Part shown: one piece after another, positions 1 through 7,670 of the stretch | How the letters are laid out: each line of letters begins with the position of its first letter | Position numbering within the stretch: position 1 is the stretch's first letter | DNA from: JBLHUT01 sp047629975 | GTDB lineage: Bacteria; Pseudomonadota; Alphaproteobacteria; Rhodobacterales; Rhodobacteraceae | Direction: 5' to 3' | Length of the DNA: 31,134 bases | NCBI GenBank assembly: GCA_047629975.1 | Contig: JBLHUT010000010.1 | Location: forward strand, 1 to 31,134 | The notes under the pieces: generated by a model | The model's input: the letters and a program-made list of their open reading frames with translations, nothing else | Database searches by the model: none | What the model was told of the DNA's origin: nothing | Program-made: the position numbers and the translations under genes

Positions 1-849
1 ATAGCCGGGAAGCGTCGAAAAGGGGTTAAGGCGCGTGCCAAGGCACAGCACAACATCAGCTTTCGCGATCAACTCCATCGCGGCCTTGGAGCCGTTATAG
101 CCCAACGGTCCGACCGACATCGGATGGGAGCCGGGAAAGGCGTCATTGTGCTGATATCCGCAGCAAACCGGCGCATCGAGGCGCTCGGCAAGCGCGGCGG
201 AAGCAGGGATCGCGTCTGCAAGCACAACACCGGCGCCGTTCAAAATAACCGGAAACCGCGCCTCTGACAGAATTTGTGCGGCAGAGGTTACTGCGTCCTG
301 TCCGCCTGCGGGGCGCTCGAATTCGACAATGGCCGGCAGGTCGATATCGATGACTTGGGTCCAGTAATCACGCGGCATGTTGATCTGGGCCGGTGCAGAG
401 GCCCGCTTGGCCTGTAGGATCACGCGGTTCAGAACCTCGGCGACACGCGACGGGTCACGGACCTCTTCCTGATAGGCAACCATATCTTCGAACAACTTCA
501 TCTGCTCGACTTCCTGAAAACCGCCCATGCCGATGGTCTTGTTCGCGGCTTGAGGTGTCACCAGCAACAGCGGTGTGTGGTTCCAGTAGGCCGTTTTAAC
601 GGCGGTCACAAAGTTGGTGACGCCGGGGCCGTTCTGGGCAATCATCATCGACATCTTGCCCGTCGCACGCGTATAGCCATCGGCCATCATGCCGCCGGAC
701 CCTTCGTGGGCACAGTCCCAGAACTTGATGCCCGCGCGCGGAAAAAGATCGGAAATCGGCATGAATGCCGAACCGATGATGCCGAATGCGTGGCCAATTC
801 CGTGCATTTGCAGCACTTTTACAAAAGCTTCTTCGGTGGTCATCTTCAT
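1..849 (-). CDS. xsc: Sulfoacetaldehyde acetyltransferase, N-terminal 283 residues (gene runs off the window)
   Basis: Xsc is a thiamine-diphosphate enzyme that converts sulfoacetaldehyde and phosphate to acetyl phosphate and sulfite, the desulfonating step of taurine breakdown in the cytoplasm. Only the 5' part is present; the frame is open to base 1. The N-terminal TPP-binding (PYR) domain is visible, with the family glutamate in CAHEGSGG (about E49) and the following MMADGYTRATGK segment. The start at 849 is chosen because AAGGAG precedes it by 9 nt; translation begins MKMTTEEAFVKVLQMHG. Upstream lies a pair of CTGG-type direct repeats shared with tpa, so TauR control is inferred. The location after tauR and tpa makes Xsc far more likely than acetolactate synthase, which has a related fold. 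Confidence 0.93.
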   Translation of the reverse strand, partial: MKMTTEEAFVKVLQMHGIGHAFGIIGSAFMPISDLFPRAGIKFWDCAHEGSGGMMADGYTRATGKMSMMIAQNGPGVTNFVTAVKTAYWNHTPLLLVTPQAANKTIGMGGFQEVEQMKLFEDMVAYQEEVRDPSRVAEVLNRVILQAKRASAPAQINMPRDYWTQVIDIDLPAIVEFERPAGGQDAVTSAAQILSEARFPVILNGAGVVLADAIPASAALAERLDAPVCCGYQHNDAFPGSHPMSVGPLGYNGSKAAMELIAKADVVLCLGTRLNPFSTLPGY

Positions 850-899
850 CGTCTGGCGCTCCTTGGAATTTAACTTTTTATGAAGCTTTCAGCAGCTTT

Positions 900-934
900 C
901 TATAGGGCCAGTTGAGCTGTTAGATTAGTACCAG
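900..934 (-). promoter_or_regulatory. Putative TauR-activated promoter of xsc
   Basis: On the minus strand two direct repeats, CTGGTACTAA (934-925) and CTGGCCCTAT (911-902), lie 23 nt apart start to start. A 17-base string, CTATAGGGCCAGTTGAG on the plus strand (900-916), recurs exactly upstream of tpa. R. capsulatus TauR is reported to bind direct repeats of about CTGGACYTAA, so these are likely TauR boxes. A TATAGA -10-like hexamer overlaps the proximal repeat (904-899); CATAAA further downstream (882-877) is an alternative. The transcription start is not resolved. Confidence 0.7.
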
Positions 935-947
935 ATTTGGGGCGCAA

Positions 948-2417
948 TCATGGCGATGTCGCGCGTCTGAGTTCGGCGGCAATAAGGGCGATGCCCGGGG
1001 CGATGGCGCGTGACTGGATCGAGCTGTAGGCCAAACGAAAGAAACGCTGGTCGTTCGAGGTGTTTCCAAAGAATGGAGAGCCGGGTTCAATGAGGACACT
1101 TTGGGCTTGTAGGGCGCGGGCCAACACGCGGGTGTCAACGTTGTCGGGGGCCTGCATCCAAAAGCTGGATCCACCGAACACTCCGGCCCCTGCGATTGTA
1201 AGGCCGTGGGCTTCGATGGCCTTGGCCATCTCTGTGCGGCGCTCCTGAAAGGCGTGGCCCATGCGGCGGATCTGGGCATCATAATGTCCCAACGACAGGA
1301 ATTGGGCGGCGGTGCGCTGCATTTGACCCGGAGGGTGGCGCAAAACGGCGGCGCGCAGGGCGCGCGCCTCGCGGATAAAGGGTTCGGGACCAACCAGATA
1401 GCCAAGGCGCAATCCCGGAAACAGCGATTTTGAAAAGCTGCCCGCATAGATCACACGCCCGTCATGATCGAGTGACTTGAGCGCGGGGTAAGGCGCGCGC
1501 AGGAAAGACATCTCGAACTCGTAATCATCCTCGACAATGAGGAAATTATCGCTCCGCGCACGTGCCAAAAGAGCATTTCGTCGTTCCAGTGGCATTGTGG
1601 CATTTGTTGGGCATTGGTGTGACGGGGTCGTAAATACCACATCAATATCGGGGTCTAACGCACTGGGCGAAAGACCATTATTGTCAACGCCAACATGTTG
1701 GACCCGACATCCGGAGTGGGTTAGAATCTGTCGCAAGGAGGGATAACAGGGATCCTCGGTAGCCGCCTTGCGGTCCGGGCCCAGCAAGAGTTGTGCCGTC
1801 AGCCAAAGACCGTTCTGTGCCCCAAGAGTGATCAGGACCTCGGAGGCGCGGGCAACTATTCCGCGGCGCGGCAGTATATGACGCAGAATAAACGAGACGA
1901 GTTGATCGTCGTCACGATCGGCATGATCCCCCGTCAGGCTGTCAAACTCGCGTTGCCCGAGGGATTGCAGGGCGCAAAGGCGCCAGCTTTTCTGATCAAA
2001 AAGTGTGGGGTCGGCCTGCCCATAGATGAACGGATATTTATAGCGTCGCCAATCGGCAGGCTTTGACAATTGTTCGGTCCCCGTAACGGGGTGACGCAAG
2101 GAGTGCGTCCAGTCCACCGTTGTGGGGGTTGCGGGCGTTTGACTGAACTGCGGTGGTTGGGGCGCATTGGTCGAAATGAAGTACCCCGACCGGCCAGCGG
2201 AGGTGAGGTAGTCGTTTGATTGCAACTCGGTATAGGCAAGGGTGACCGTGATACGGCTAACACCGAGATGCCGGGCCAGCTTGCGGGTCGAGGGTAACTT
2301 TTCACCGGTGCGGAAGCGGCCCGACAAGATGCCCTCGGCGATCATTTGTTGGATCTGGTTTTGAAGTGTTCCCTGAAAGCGAGTGTCGAGAAAGAAGGTT
2401 TCTTCGGATATCGACAT
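948..2417 (-). CDS. tauR: MocR/GntR-family regulator of taurine catabolism
   Basis: This 489-residue protein has the MocR architecture: an N-terminal GntR winged helix (about residues 15-83, with TRKLARHLGVSRITVTLAY) fused to a fold-type I aminotransferase-like domain. The PLP-binding lysine is visible in AGSFSKSLFPGLR (about K330), and VEDDYEFE carries the cofactor-contacting aspartate region. In R. capsulatus TauR activates tpa when taurine is present, and the same gene neighbourhood (tpa, tauR, xsc) is found here. The family is therefore secure and the taurine role is strongly supported by context. The start at 2417 has an AGGG about 6 nt upstream. A PdxR-type role is a less likely alternative because no pyridoxal synthesis gene is nearby. 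Confidence 0.92.
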   Translation of the reverse strand: MSISEETFFLDTRFQGTLQNQIQQMIAEGILSGRFRTGEKLPSTRKLARHLGVSRITVTLAYTELQSNDYLTSAGRSGYFISTNAPQPPQFSQTPATPTTVDWTHSLRHPVTGTEQLSKPADWRRYKYPFIYGQADPTLFDQKSWRLCALQSLGQREFDSLTGDHADRDDDQLVSFILRHILPRRGIVARASEVLITLGAQNGLWLTAQLLLGPDRKAATEDPCYPSLRQILTHSGCRVQHVGVDNNGLSPSALDPDIDVVFTTPSHQCPTNATMPLERRNALLARARSDNFLIVEDDYEFEMSFLRAPYPALKSLDHDGRVIYAGSFSKSLFPGLRLGYLVGPEPFIREARALRAAVLRHPPGQMQRTAAQFLSLGHYDAQIRRMGHAFQERRTEMAKAIEAHGLTIAGAGVFGGSSFWMQAPDNVDTRVLARALQAQSVLIEPGSPFFGNTSNDQRFFRLAYSSIQSRAIAPGIALIAAELRRATSP

Positions 2418-2419
2418 GA

Positions 2420-2455
2420 CTGGCCCTAACCATAATTGTGGTTGGACCTAAACTA
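2420..2455 (+). promoter_or_regulatory. TauR-like direct repeats between tauR and a tiny plus-strand unit; overlapping divergent promoters
   Basis: CTGGCCCTAA (2420-2429) and TTGGACCTAA (2442-2451) are direct repeats 22 nt apart on the plus strand, matching the boxes before xsc and tpa but facing away from tauR. The second repeat runs into TAAACT (2449-2454), at the position of TATAGA and TATAGT in the xsc and tpa sites. On the minus strand TTGCGC (2478-2473), a 17-nt spacer and TAGTTT (2455-2450) could be the tauR promoter, so the two -10 elements would overlap, as described for GabR of Bacillus. An AACCA/TGGTT inverted repeat (2429-2444) sits between the two boxes. Confidence 0.5.
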
Positions 2456-2490
2456 GGGTCACTGGAGGTGCTGCGCAAGGAGGATAGCGC

Positions 2491-2520
2491 ATGCCTGAAC
2501 AGAGTTCCGGGGCGAGATGA
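2491..2520 (+). CDS. Nine-codon ORF with a strong Shine-Dalgarno
   Basis: ATG at 2491 is preceded by AAGGAGG (2477-2483) at the ideal distance of 7 nt, and encodes MPEQSSGAR before TGA. A TauR-like promoter lies upstream and a strong hairpin at 2539-2563 downstream, so promoter, ribosome site, ORF and terminator fit within about 150 bp. No gene follows on this strand; the next gene, tpa, is antisense. It may be a real leader peptide or small-RNA unit, or the remains of a divergent operon that was deleted. Expression is not shown by the sequence, and so short an ORF could be chance. Confidence 0.3.
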   Translation: MPEQSSGAR

Positions 2521-2538
2521 TGAAGGTCTCACCAGCAA

Positions 2539-2563
2539 CAAGAGGCCCGGTCGGGGCCTCTTG
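2539..2563 (-). terminator. Bidirectional terminator between tpa and tauR
   Basis: A perfect 10-bp stem, CAAGAGGCCC with GGGCCTCTTG, encloses a 5-nt loop. On the plus side it is followed by TTTGTGTT, and on the minus side by TTGCTGG. It lies 18 bp beyond the tpa stop codon, so it probably ends tpa transcription and limits read-through into tauR. It could also end the short plus-strand unit described at 2491. Confidence 0.7.
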
Positions 2564-2581
2564 TTTGTGTTCAAAATACGG

Positions 2582-3970
2582 TCAGGCAAAGACGCGGGTA
2601 AGGGCCTCGTCGATAGACGCGGTAATTGCATCGATGTCATCCGCCGTCGAGATCAGCGCAGGCGAGAGGCACAAAGTGTTGTTGTACCCTTCGAAAGAGC
2701 GGTTGGTCATGCCGATAATGGTGCCTTGGGCCATGCAATCGGCGACCACCGCGGCGACCATTTTTTCGGCCATCGGCGCACGGCTTTCGCGGTCCGATAC
2801 CAGCTCGGCGCCACAAAAAAGCCCCATTCCGCGGACTTGTCCGATCACCGGATGCTTCTCGGCCAGCGCGTTCAGATTGCCCATCAAACGCACGCTCATG
2901 GCGCTTGTGTTTGCCAGCAGGCCTTCGTCTTCTATGATTGCCATATTTTCCAGAGCGGCGGCAGGGCCGGCGGTGCATCCGCCAAAGGTCGAGATGTCGC
3001 GGAAATAGTTCAACGGGTCGCTGGAATCGTCTTTGAACATGTCAAAAACGGCCTCTGTCGTCACCGTACAGCTGATCGCGGCATAGCCCGAGGCAACTCC
3101 TTTTGCCATTGTCACGATGTCGGGCTGGATGTCGTAATTTTGATAACCGAACCATGTGCCGGTACGCCCCAGACCACAAACAACCTCGTCGATCATTAAC
3201 AAGACGTCGTATTTTTTGCAGATCTCCTGCACCCGTTGCCAATATCCGGCAGGGGGTACAATCACGCCACCGCCTGCGGTGATCGGCTCGAGGATCAGGC
3301 CGCCCACGGTATCGGGGCCTTCACGCAGAATGACTTCCTCGATGGCATTGGCAGCCTCTTCGCCGTAAGTTTCGGCGGGGGTCAGGGCCTGCTCGTGCTT
3401 GCGGTATTCAAGGCAATGGGGCACGGGAATAAATCCTTCGGGGAAGGGGCCGTATTGCGCGTTGCGCTGATGGTGCCCGCCGGCGGCCATCGTGCCGATT
3501 GTCGTGCCGTGGTAATCGCGCTCGCGATAGAGGATCTTGTTCTTTTTTCCGCCATATTTCTTGTGGGCGATCTGGCGGATCATCTTGAAGCCTTTCTCGT
3601 TGGCCTCGGACCCGGAATTCGAGTAATACACTCGCGACATGCCGGGCATCTTTTCGATCAGACGCTCGGCAAAAAGCGCGCCCGGAATAGAGCCGGCAGA
3701 CCCTGCAAAGTAGTTCAACTTTATCAGCTGGTCACGGACGGCATTCGCGATACGCTCGCGGCCGTAGCCGACATTGACGGTCCAGACTCCGCCTGAAACT
3801 GCATCAAGATGTTCCTTGCCGTTCTGATCCCAGACACGCATTCCTTTGCCTTCGACGATGATCCGCGGCTCGGCGGTCTCGAAAGGCTTGTGCTGGATCA
3901 GGTGATGCCAGACATTCTTGCGGTCAGCGGCGACAACGCCGGAAAGGTCGTTTGGGTTGGCACCGTCCAT
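2582..3970 (-). CDS. tpa: Taurine--pyruvate aminotransferase
   Basis: Tpa is a PLP enzyme that transfers the amino group of taurine to pyruvate, giving sulfoacetaldehyde and alanine, the first step of taurine use. The 462-residue length fits class III omega-aminotransferases. Visible family marks are YSNSGSEANEKG (about 116-127), RDYHGTTIGT, the MIDEVVCGLGRTG segment with the cofactor aspartate, and the Schiff-base lysine in TMAKGVASGY (about K290). The start at 3970 (MDGANPNDLSG) is preceded by AAGGA; the longer open frame upstream crosses the promoter repeats and is rejected. tauR and xsc downstream support the taurine assignment over other omega-amino acid transaminases. The 5' leader would be about 110 nt if the TauR-site -10 is correct. 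Confidence 0.93.
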   Translation of the reverse strand: MDGANPNDLSGVVAADRKNVWHHLIQHKPFETAEPRIIVEGKGMRVWDQNGKEHLDAVSGGVWTVNVGYGRERIANAVRDQLIKLNYFAGSAGSIPGALFAERLIEKMPGMSRVYYSNSGSEANEKGFKMIRQIAHKKYGGKKNKILYRERDYHGTTIGTMAAGGHHQRNAQYGPFPEGFIPVPHCLEYRKHEQALTPAETYGEEAANAIEEVILREGPDTVGGLILEPITAGGGVIVPPAGYWQRVQEICKKYDVLLMIDEVVCGLGRTGTWFGYQNYDIQPDIVTMAKGVASGYAAISCTVTTEAVFDMFKDDSSDPLNYFRDISTFGGCTAGPAAALENMAIIEDEGLLANTSAMSVRLMGNLNALAEKHPVIGQVRGMGLFCGAELVSDRESRAPMAEKMVAAVVADCMAQGTIIGMTNRSFEGYNNTLCLSPALISTADDIDAITASIDEALTRVFA

Positions 3971-4381
3971 GATTTGGAAGTCCTTTTTTGTGTATTTTGT
4001 TTCAACGAGAATGAAGCGTGTTCGTGTGCGGGCAGCATCTGGTTCCCGAGCATGCCTTCGTATTGTTAGAACGCTGTGCCATTGCACTATAGGGCCAGTT
4101 GAGGCGCGCTGATGATTCCAGAAAAAGGACCGGATTGTCAACGATGTTGCGGTGAGTCCTAACGAAATCTTCATTCCACCTGGTGCATTCTGGTATCAAG
4201 ACCAACTGGAGACGAGCGATGCGCAGGTGCGACAATTTTGGGACCCCAAGGGGAGCGGACTTGCAATATTGTCCGGACCATCAGGCTTGCGCCGTGGGTT
4301 CGTGCGCCGCAAGGGCAGGGCGGTCTTTGACTGGTACGGAACAGCACGCGGCCGCTCCCTCGAGAATTGGAAAGCACCGGT
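3971..4381. other. Intergenic region between divergent tpa and cheD
   Basis: This 411-bp stretch holds the tpa leader and TauR-like boxes (4087-4121). The rest, 4122-4381, contains no open frame with recognisable protein features. It carries a few CTGG(T/A) words (4180-4210) and a TGGT-ATCAAG-ACCA inverted repeat. I could not identify a convincing cheD promoter or an RNA gene. Confidence 0.6.
4087..4121 (-). promoter_or_regulatory. Putative TauR-activated promoter of tpa
   Basis: On the minus strand CTGGAATCAT (4121-4112) and CTGGCCCTAT (4098-4089) are direct repeats 23 nt apart, the same spacing as before xsc. The 17-base word CTATAGGGCCAGTTGAG (4087-4103, plus strand) is identical to that before xsc. 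TATAGT (4091-4086) resembles a -10 element and no good -35 is present, which fits an activator-dependent promoter. Direct-repeat binding is the reported mode for R. capsulatus TauR. Confidence 0.72.
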
Positions 4382-4906
4382 ATGCTTTCTAGAGAGGACA
4401 TGATTTTGGTGATTCAGGGCGAATATGCCGTGAGTGACAAGCCAAACGTTGTGATTTCCACCTTGCTGGGGTCTTGTGTCTCTGCGTGTCTTTGGGATGA
4501 CAAAGCACATATCGGCGGTTTGAACCACATCGTGTTGTCCACAGAAGCAAGTGGTGACAGCAGATCCGCCTACCACGGGATCAACGCGATGGAAATTCTG
4601 ATCAATGACCTTGTCAAATTGGGGGCTTCGCGCGGGCGCTTGCAGGCGAAAATCTTTGGCGGTGCGCGCATGATCAAAGGCTTGAGTGATGTGGGAGCGA
4701 GCAATGCGGCTTTCGTTCAGTCGTTTCTCGAGCGTGACGGAATCCCGTGCATCAGCAAAAGTGTCGGCGGCACATCTGCACGCAAGATCCAGTTCTGGCC
4801 GACAACAGGGCGCGCACGACAGATGCTTGTGGGGGCCGGCGACATCCGCGAGGAAGTCCCCGTTGTGCGCGCGCCCCCGCCAAGCGACGATGTCGAACTG
4901 TTCTAG
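4382..4906 (+). CDS. cheD: Chemoreceptor glutamine deamidase CheD
   Basis: CheD deamidates specific glutamines of methyl-accepting chemotaxis proteins and takes part in adaptation. The 174-residue protein shows the catalytic cysteine in TLLGSCVSACLWD (about C32) and the histidine in GGLNHIVL (about H49), 17 residues apart as in the family. KIFGGARM and the ISKSVGGTSARKI segment are also typical. I use ATG 4382 (GGAAAG 8 nt upstream) rather than the in-frame TTG at 4367; ATG 4400 remains possible. It stands alone on the plus strand, separated from the che operon (8687-13729) by a three-gene sugar-acid module, which is unusual because cheD often lies inside alphaproteobacterial che operons. Confidence 0.92.
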   Translation: MLSREDMILVIQGEYAVSDKPNVVISTLLGSCVSACLWDDKAHIGGLNHIVLSTEASGDSRSAYHGINAMEILINDLVKLGASRGRLQAKIFGGARMIKGLSDVGASNAAFVQSFLERDGIPCISKSVGGTSARKIQFWPTTGRARQMLVGAGDIREEVPVVRAPPPSDDVELF

Positions 4907-4921
4907 CACCACTTTTACCCG

Positions 4922-4946
4922 GGGTTCCGGATCAAAACCCGGACCC
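4922..4946. terminator. Possible terminator hairpin between convergent cheD and the dehydratase
   Basis: GGGT-T-CCGG (4922-4930) can pair with CCGG-ACCC (4939-4946), giving 8 bp with one bulged T and an 8-nt loop. It lies in the 59-bp gap between the two convergent genes. There is no U-tract on either side, so its function as a terminator is uncertain. Confidence 0.35.
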
Positions 4947-4965
4947 TCGGGCGCAATACGCAGTG

Positions 4966-6759
4966 CTAGTGATTATCCCTCGGAGTACCCTTGTGGGCGA
5001 TATCCTGATAGTGGTCAGCCCCGTCAAGGATCATACCTTCCGAGAACGGGCGCACTTTTTCACGGAAAATCTCTTGCCATGGTGACTGGCTGTCGGGGGT
5101 AAAGGGCCGTGCCGGAAGGGCGGCACGTCGCTCCTCAAGCGTTGATTGCGGCACAAGCATGTCCGCCGTGCAGGTATTAAGATCGATTCGAATGCGGTCG
5201 CCCGTCTGTACCAAACCAAGCCCGCCTCCGTCGGCGGCCTCCGGGGATGCGTTGAGAATCGAGGGCGAACCCGAAGTTCCCGATTGCCGCCCGTCGCCTA
5301 AGCAGGGCAAGGCATGAATGCCTTGTTTCAAAAGATAGGCCGGTGGGCGCATGTTGACCACCTCTGCCCCGCCAGGATAACCGATCGGCCCTGCGCCGCG
5401 CATGATCAGCACGCAGTGGGCATCGATGCCCAGATGCGGGTCATCAATCCTTTGGTGGAAATCTTCGGGTCCATCAAAGACGACCGCGCGTCCTTCAAAC
5501 GCGTTCAGGTCGCGCGGGTTCGACAGATACCTGTCGCGAAACTCGGCCGAGATAACGGATGTTTTCATCAATGCAGAGTCAAACAAATTGCCCTTGAGAT
5601 TGATGAAGCCCGCATGTTCGGTCATGGCATTGGCCACGGGTTTGATGACATCGCAATTTTCGATCTGCTGTGCGGCGCAATTCTCGGCCATTGTCTTGCC
5701 GTTTACAGTCAACGCATCTGGGTGTGGCAAAAGCCCCGCCCGAAGCAGCTCTCCGATTACTGCGGGGACACCACCGGCGCGGTGATAATCCTCTCCGAGG
5801 TATTCACCCGCAGGCTGCAAATTCACAAGAAGCGGAATTTTGTGCCCGATCTTTTGCCAGTCGTTGTTGTCGAGTGCGACACCAATGTGGCGTGCAATCG
5901 CATTCAGGTGAATGGGCGCGTTGGTGGACCCGCCGATCGCGGAGTTGATGACGATCGCATTTTCAAACGCTTGCCGGGTCATGATTTGCGAAGGCCGCAG
6001 GTCATCGATGACCATATCCACGATCCGTCGTCCGGTTTCATAACTTATCTGCCCGCGCTCGCGGTAAGGCGCGGGGATTGCGGCGGCCCCGGGAAGTTGC
6101 ATACCAAGCGCTTCGGCCAGTGAATTCATCGTGGTCGCGGTGCCCATCGTATTGCAATACCCAACCGAGGGCGCAGACGAGGCCACCAATTCCAGGAACC
6201 CCTCGGCATCGATCTCCCCTGCGGCAAGCATTTCGCGGGCTTGCCAAACGATCGTCCCCGATCCGGTACGTTTGCCCCGAAACCAGCCGTTCAACATCGG
6301 CCCGACGGACAGGGCGATGGCCGGAATGTTGACCGTAGCCGCCGCCATAAGTAGCGCCGGAGTGGTCTTGTCACACCCGATATTCAACACAACACCGTCA
6401 ATCGGATAGCCAAAAAGCGTCTCGACAAGAGACAGATAGGCAAGGTTGCGGTCCAGCATCGCGGTGGGGCGCTTTCCGGTTTCCTGAATGGGATGCACGG
6501 GGATTTCGATAACCGTGCCGCCGGCGGCGATAACGCCGTCGCGCACCCGCTTGGACAATTCGATATGATGGCGGTTGCAGGGGCTAAGGTCGCTACCGGT
6601 TTGGGCGATGCCGATAATCGGTTTGCCCGACTGCAATTCGGCCCGCGTCAAGCCGTAGTTGAGATAGCGTTCAAGATAGAGCGCGGTCATTTCGGGGTTG
6701 GCCGGATTGTTGAACCATTCTTGACTGCGCAGCGGGTTTTTCGGGATTTTTTGTGTCAT
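4966..6759 (-). CDS. IlvD/EDD-family sugar-acid dehydratase (arabonate/xylonate dehydratase type)
   Basis: This 597-residue protein belongs to the IlvD/Edd Fe-S dehydratases, which remove water from a 2,3-dihydroxy acid to give a 2-keto-3-deoxy acid. Three presumed cluster cysteines are present: SPCNRHH (C61), NIGCDKTTP (C129) and VGYCNTMGTATT (C202), with spacing like pentonate dehydratases. NSAIGGSTNAPIHLNAIARHIG and GDGRQSGTSGSPSILNASPE are further family marks. The length and CDKTTPA motif favour the sugar-acid branch over branched-chain amino acid IlvD. Its ATG directly abuts the TAA of the upstream SDR gene, so the two are probably translationally coupled and act in sequence. The substrate (arabonate, xylonate, fuconate or another aldonate) cannot be fixed from sequence. 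Confidence 0.88.
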   Translation of the reverse strand: MTQKIPKNPLRSQEWFNNPANPEMTALYLERYLNYGLTRAELQSGKPIIGIAQTGSDLSPCNRHHIELSKRVRDGVIAAGGTVIEIPVHPIQETGKRPTAMLDRNLAYLSLVETLFGYPIDGVVLNIGCDKTTPALLMAAATVNIPAIALSVGPMLNGWFRGKRTGSGTIVWQAREMLAAGEIDAEGFLELVASSAPSVGYCNTMGTATTMNSLAEALGMQLPGAAAIPAPYRERGQISYETGRRIVDMVIDDLRPSQIMTRQAFENAIVINSAIGGSTNAPIHLNAIARHIGVALDNNDWQKIGHKIPLLVNLQPAGEYLGEDYHRAGGVPAVIGELLRAGLLPHPDALTVNGKTMAENCAAQQIENCDVIKPVANAMTEHAGFINLKGNLFDSALMKTSVISAEFRDRYLSNPRDLNAFEGRAVVFDGPEDFHQRIDDPHLGIDAHCVLIMRGAGPIGYPGGAEVVNMRPPAYLLKQGIHALPCLGDGRQSGTSGSPSILNASPEAADGGGLGLVQTGDRIRIDLNTCTADMLVPQSTLEERRAALPARPFTPDSQSPWQEIFREKVRPFSEGMILDGADHYQDIAHKGTPRDNH

Positions 6760-7503
6760 TTAACCGCTCCATCCGCCATCAATGATATGAGGTTGGCCCG
6801 TTGTGAAGGCGCTTTCGTCCGAGGCAAGATAAACCACGAGAGCTGCGATTTCTTCGGCTGTGGCGATGCGGCCCATGGGTTGGCGGGCGATGAAACGTTC
6901 CATCGCAGTGTCGTAATCGCCCGTGGCATGCAGCCGTTCATGCAAAGAGGGGCTTTCGACGGTGCCCGGACAGATGCAATTGCATCGGATCCCTTTGGTG
7001 ATAAAATCAACGGCTACCGATTTTGTGATGCCGATAACAGCTGCCTTTGTTGTGCCATAGATAAAGCGGTTTGGCGCCCCGATGATTGACGAACAGGCCG
7101 AAGACATGTTGACGATCGAGCCGCCGCCGCGCTCCAGCATTCCGGGAAGGGCGGCACGGATCATGCGGTGCATCGAGCGGACGTTGAGATCAAAGGCAAA
7201 ATCCCACTCGTCATCGGTGGCCTCGAGGATCGTCCCGTGATGGACAAATCCTGCGCAGTTGAAAAGGATGTCCGGATCGGCTGTTGCAACGCCATCTGCC
7301 ACAGATTTGGCGTCACGAACATCAAGCTTTACGGCGGTTATCGAAGGATCGATTGCCACCAGCGTGTCAAGCGCATCGGTGTTGACATCGGTCGCAAAGA
7401 CAGTTGCCCCTTCGGCTGCCATTGCAAGAGCTGACGCGCGACCAATCCCCTGACCTGCGGCTGTGATCAATGCCCGCTTACCTGCTAAACGCCCGTTTTT
7501 CAT
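6760..7503 (-). CDS. Short-chain dehydrogenase resembling 2-keto-3-deoxy-L-fuconate dehydrogenase
   Basis: A 247-residue classical SDR with TAAGQGIG (cofactor loop), NCAGFVHHG, NMSS and YGTTK (about Y149, K153); aspartate in FATDVN suggests NAD preference. It closely resembles the DHRS6/BDH2-like group, including FVHHGT, NLNVRSM-like and STTKAAVIG-like segments, which contains 2-keto-3-deoxy-L-fuconate and rhamnonate 4-dehydrogenases of non-phosphorylating deoxysugar routes. A role just after the neighbouring dehydratase (oxidising its 2-keto-3-deoxy acid) is inferred. The start at 7503 is chosen for the GGGGGA upstream and because the protein begins MKNGRLAGKRALIT; the longer frame crosses into the divergent promoter region. 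The stop adjoins the dehydratase ATG. No diketo-acid hydrolase, the expected next enzyme, is in the window. Confidence 0.85.
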   Translation of the reverse strand: MKNGRLAGKRALITAAGQGIGRASALAMAAEGATVFATDVNTDALDTLVAIDPSITAVKLDVRDAKSVADGVATADPDILFNCAGFVHHGTILEATDDEWDFAFDLNVRSMHRMIRAALPGMLERGGGSIVNMSSACSSIIGAPNRFIYGTTKAAVIGITKSVAVDFITKGIRCNCICPGTVESPSLHERLHATGDYDTAMERFIARQPMGRIATAEEIAALVVYLASDESAFTTGQPHIIDGGWSG

Positions 7504-7515
7504 GAATCCCCCGAA

Positions 7516-7530
7516 GCCGTCTTTGACGGC
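7516..7530 (-). promoter_or_regulatory. Inverted repeat in the SDR leader
   Basis: GCCGTC-TTT-GACGGC is a perfect 6-bp inverted repeat, 12 bp upstream of the SDR start codon. It could form a small hairpin in the mRNA next to the ribosome site or serve as a protein site. Its function is unknown. Confidence 0.3.
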
Positions 7531-7639
7531 GTTATGTGTTTTGCTTTGCGCGGAGGATCGCAAATTTAACCGTCTTTGCGCAAGAGCGCATATGCAGGGT
7601 GGGAAATTCCGCTTGCCAAGGCAGGGCGATACCGGCAGC

Positions 7640-7654
7640 CATTGTCGGACAATG
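7640..7654 (+). promoter_or_regulatory. GntR-type operator upstream of the denD-like gene
   Basis: CATTGTC-G-GACAATG is a perfect 15-bp palindrome with a single central base. The core TTGTCGGACAA has the form of FadR/GntR (FCD) operators, in which GT and AC flank a short centre. It ends one base before the AAGGGAG ribosome site of the gene at 7671, in the divergent region shared with the SDR-dehydratase operon. No GntR/FCD regulator is in the window, so the regulator would be encoded elsewhere. Confidence 0.5.
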
Positions 7655-7670
7655 CAAGGGAGTAGCGGAC

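Noticed and set aside
2517..3008. Continuation of the tiny plus-strand ORF into a 163-codon frame
   Set aside because: It runs straight through the terminator stem and antisense to tpa; its composition is that of a shadow frame.
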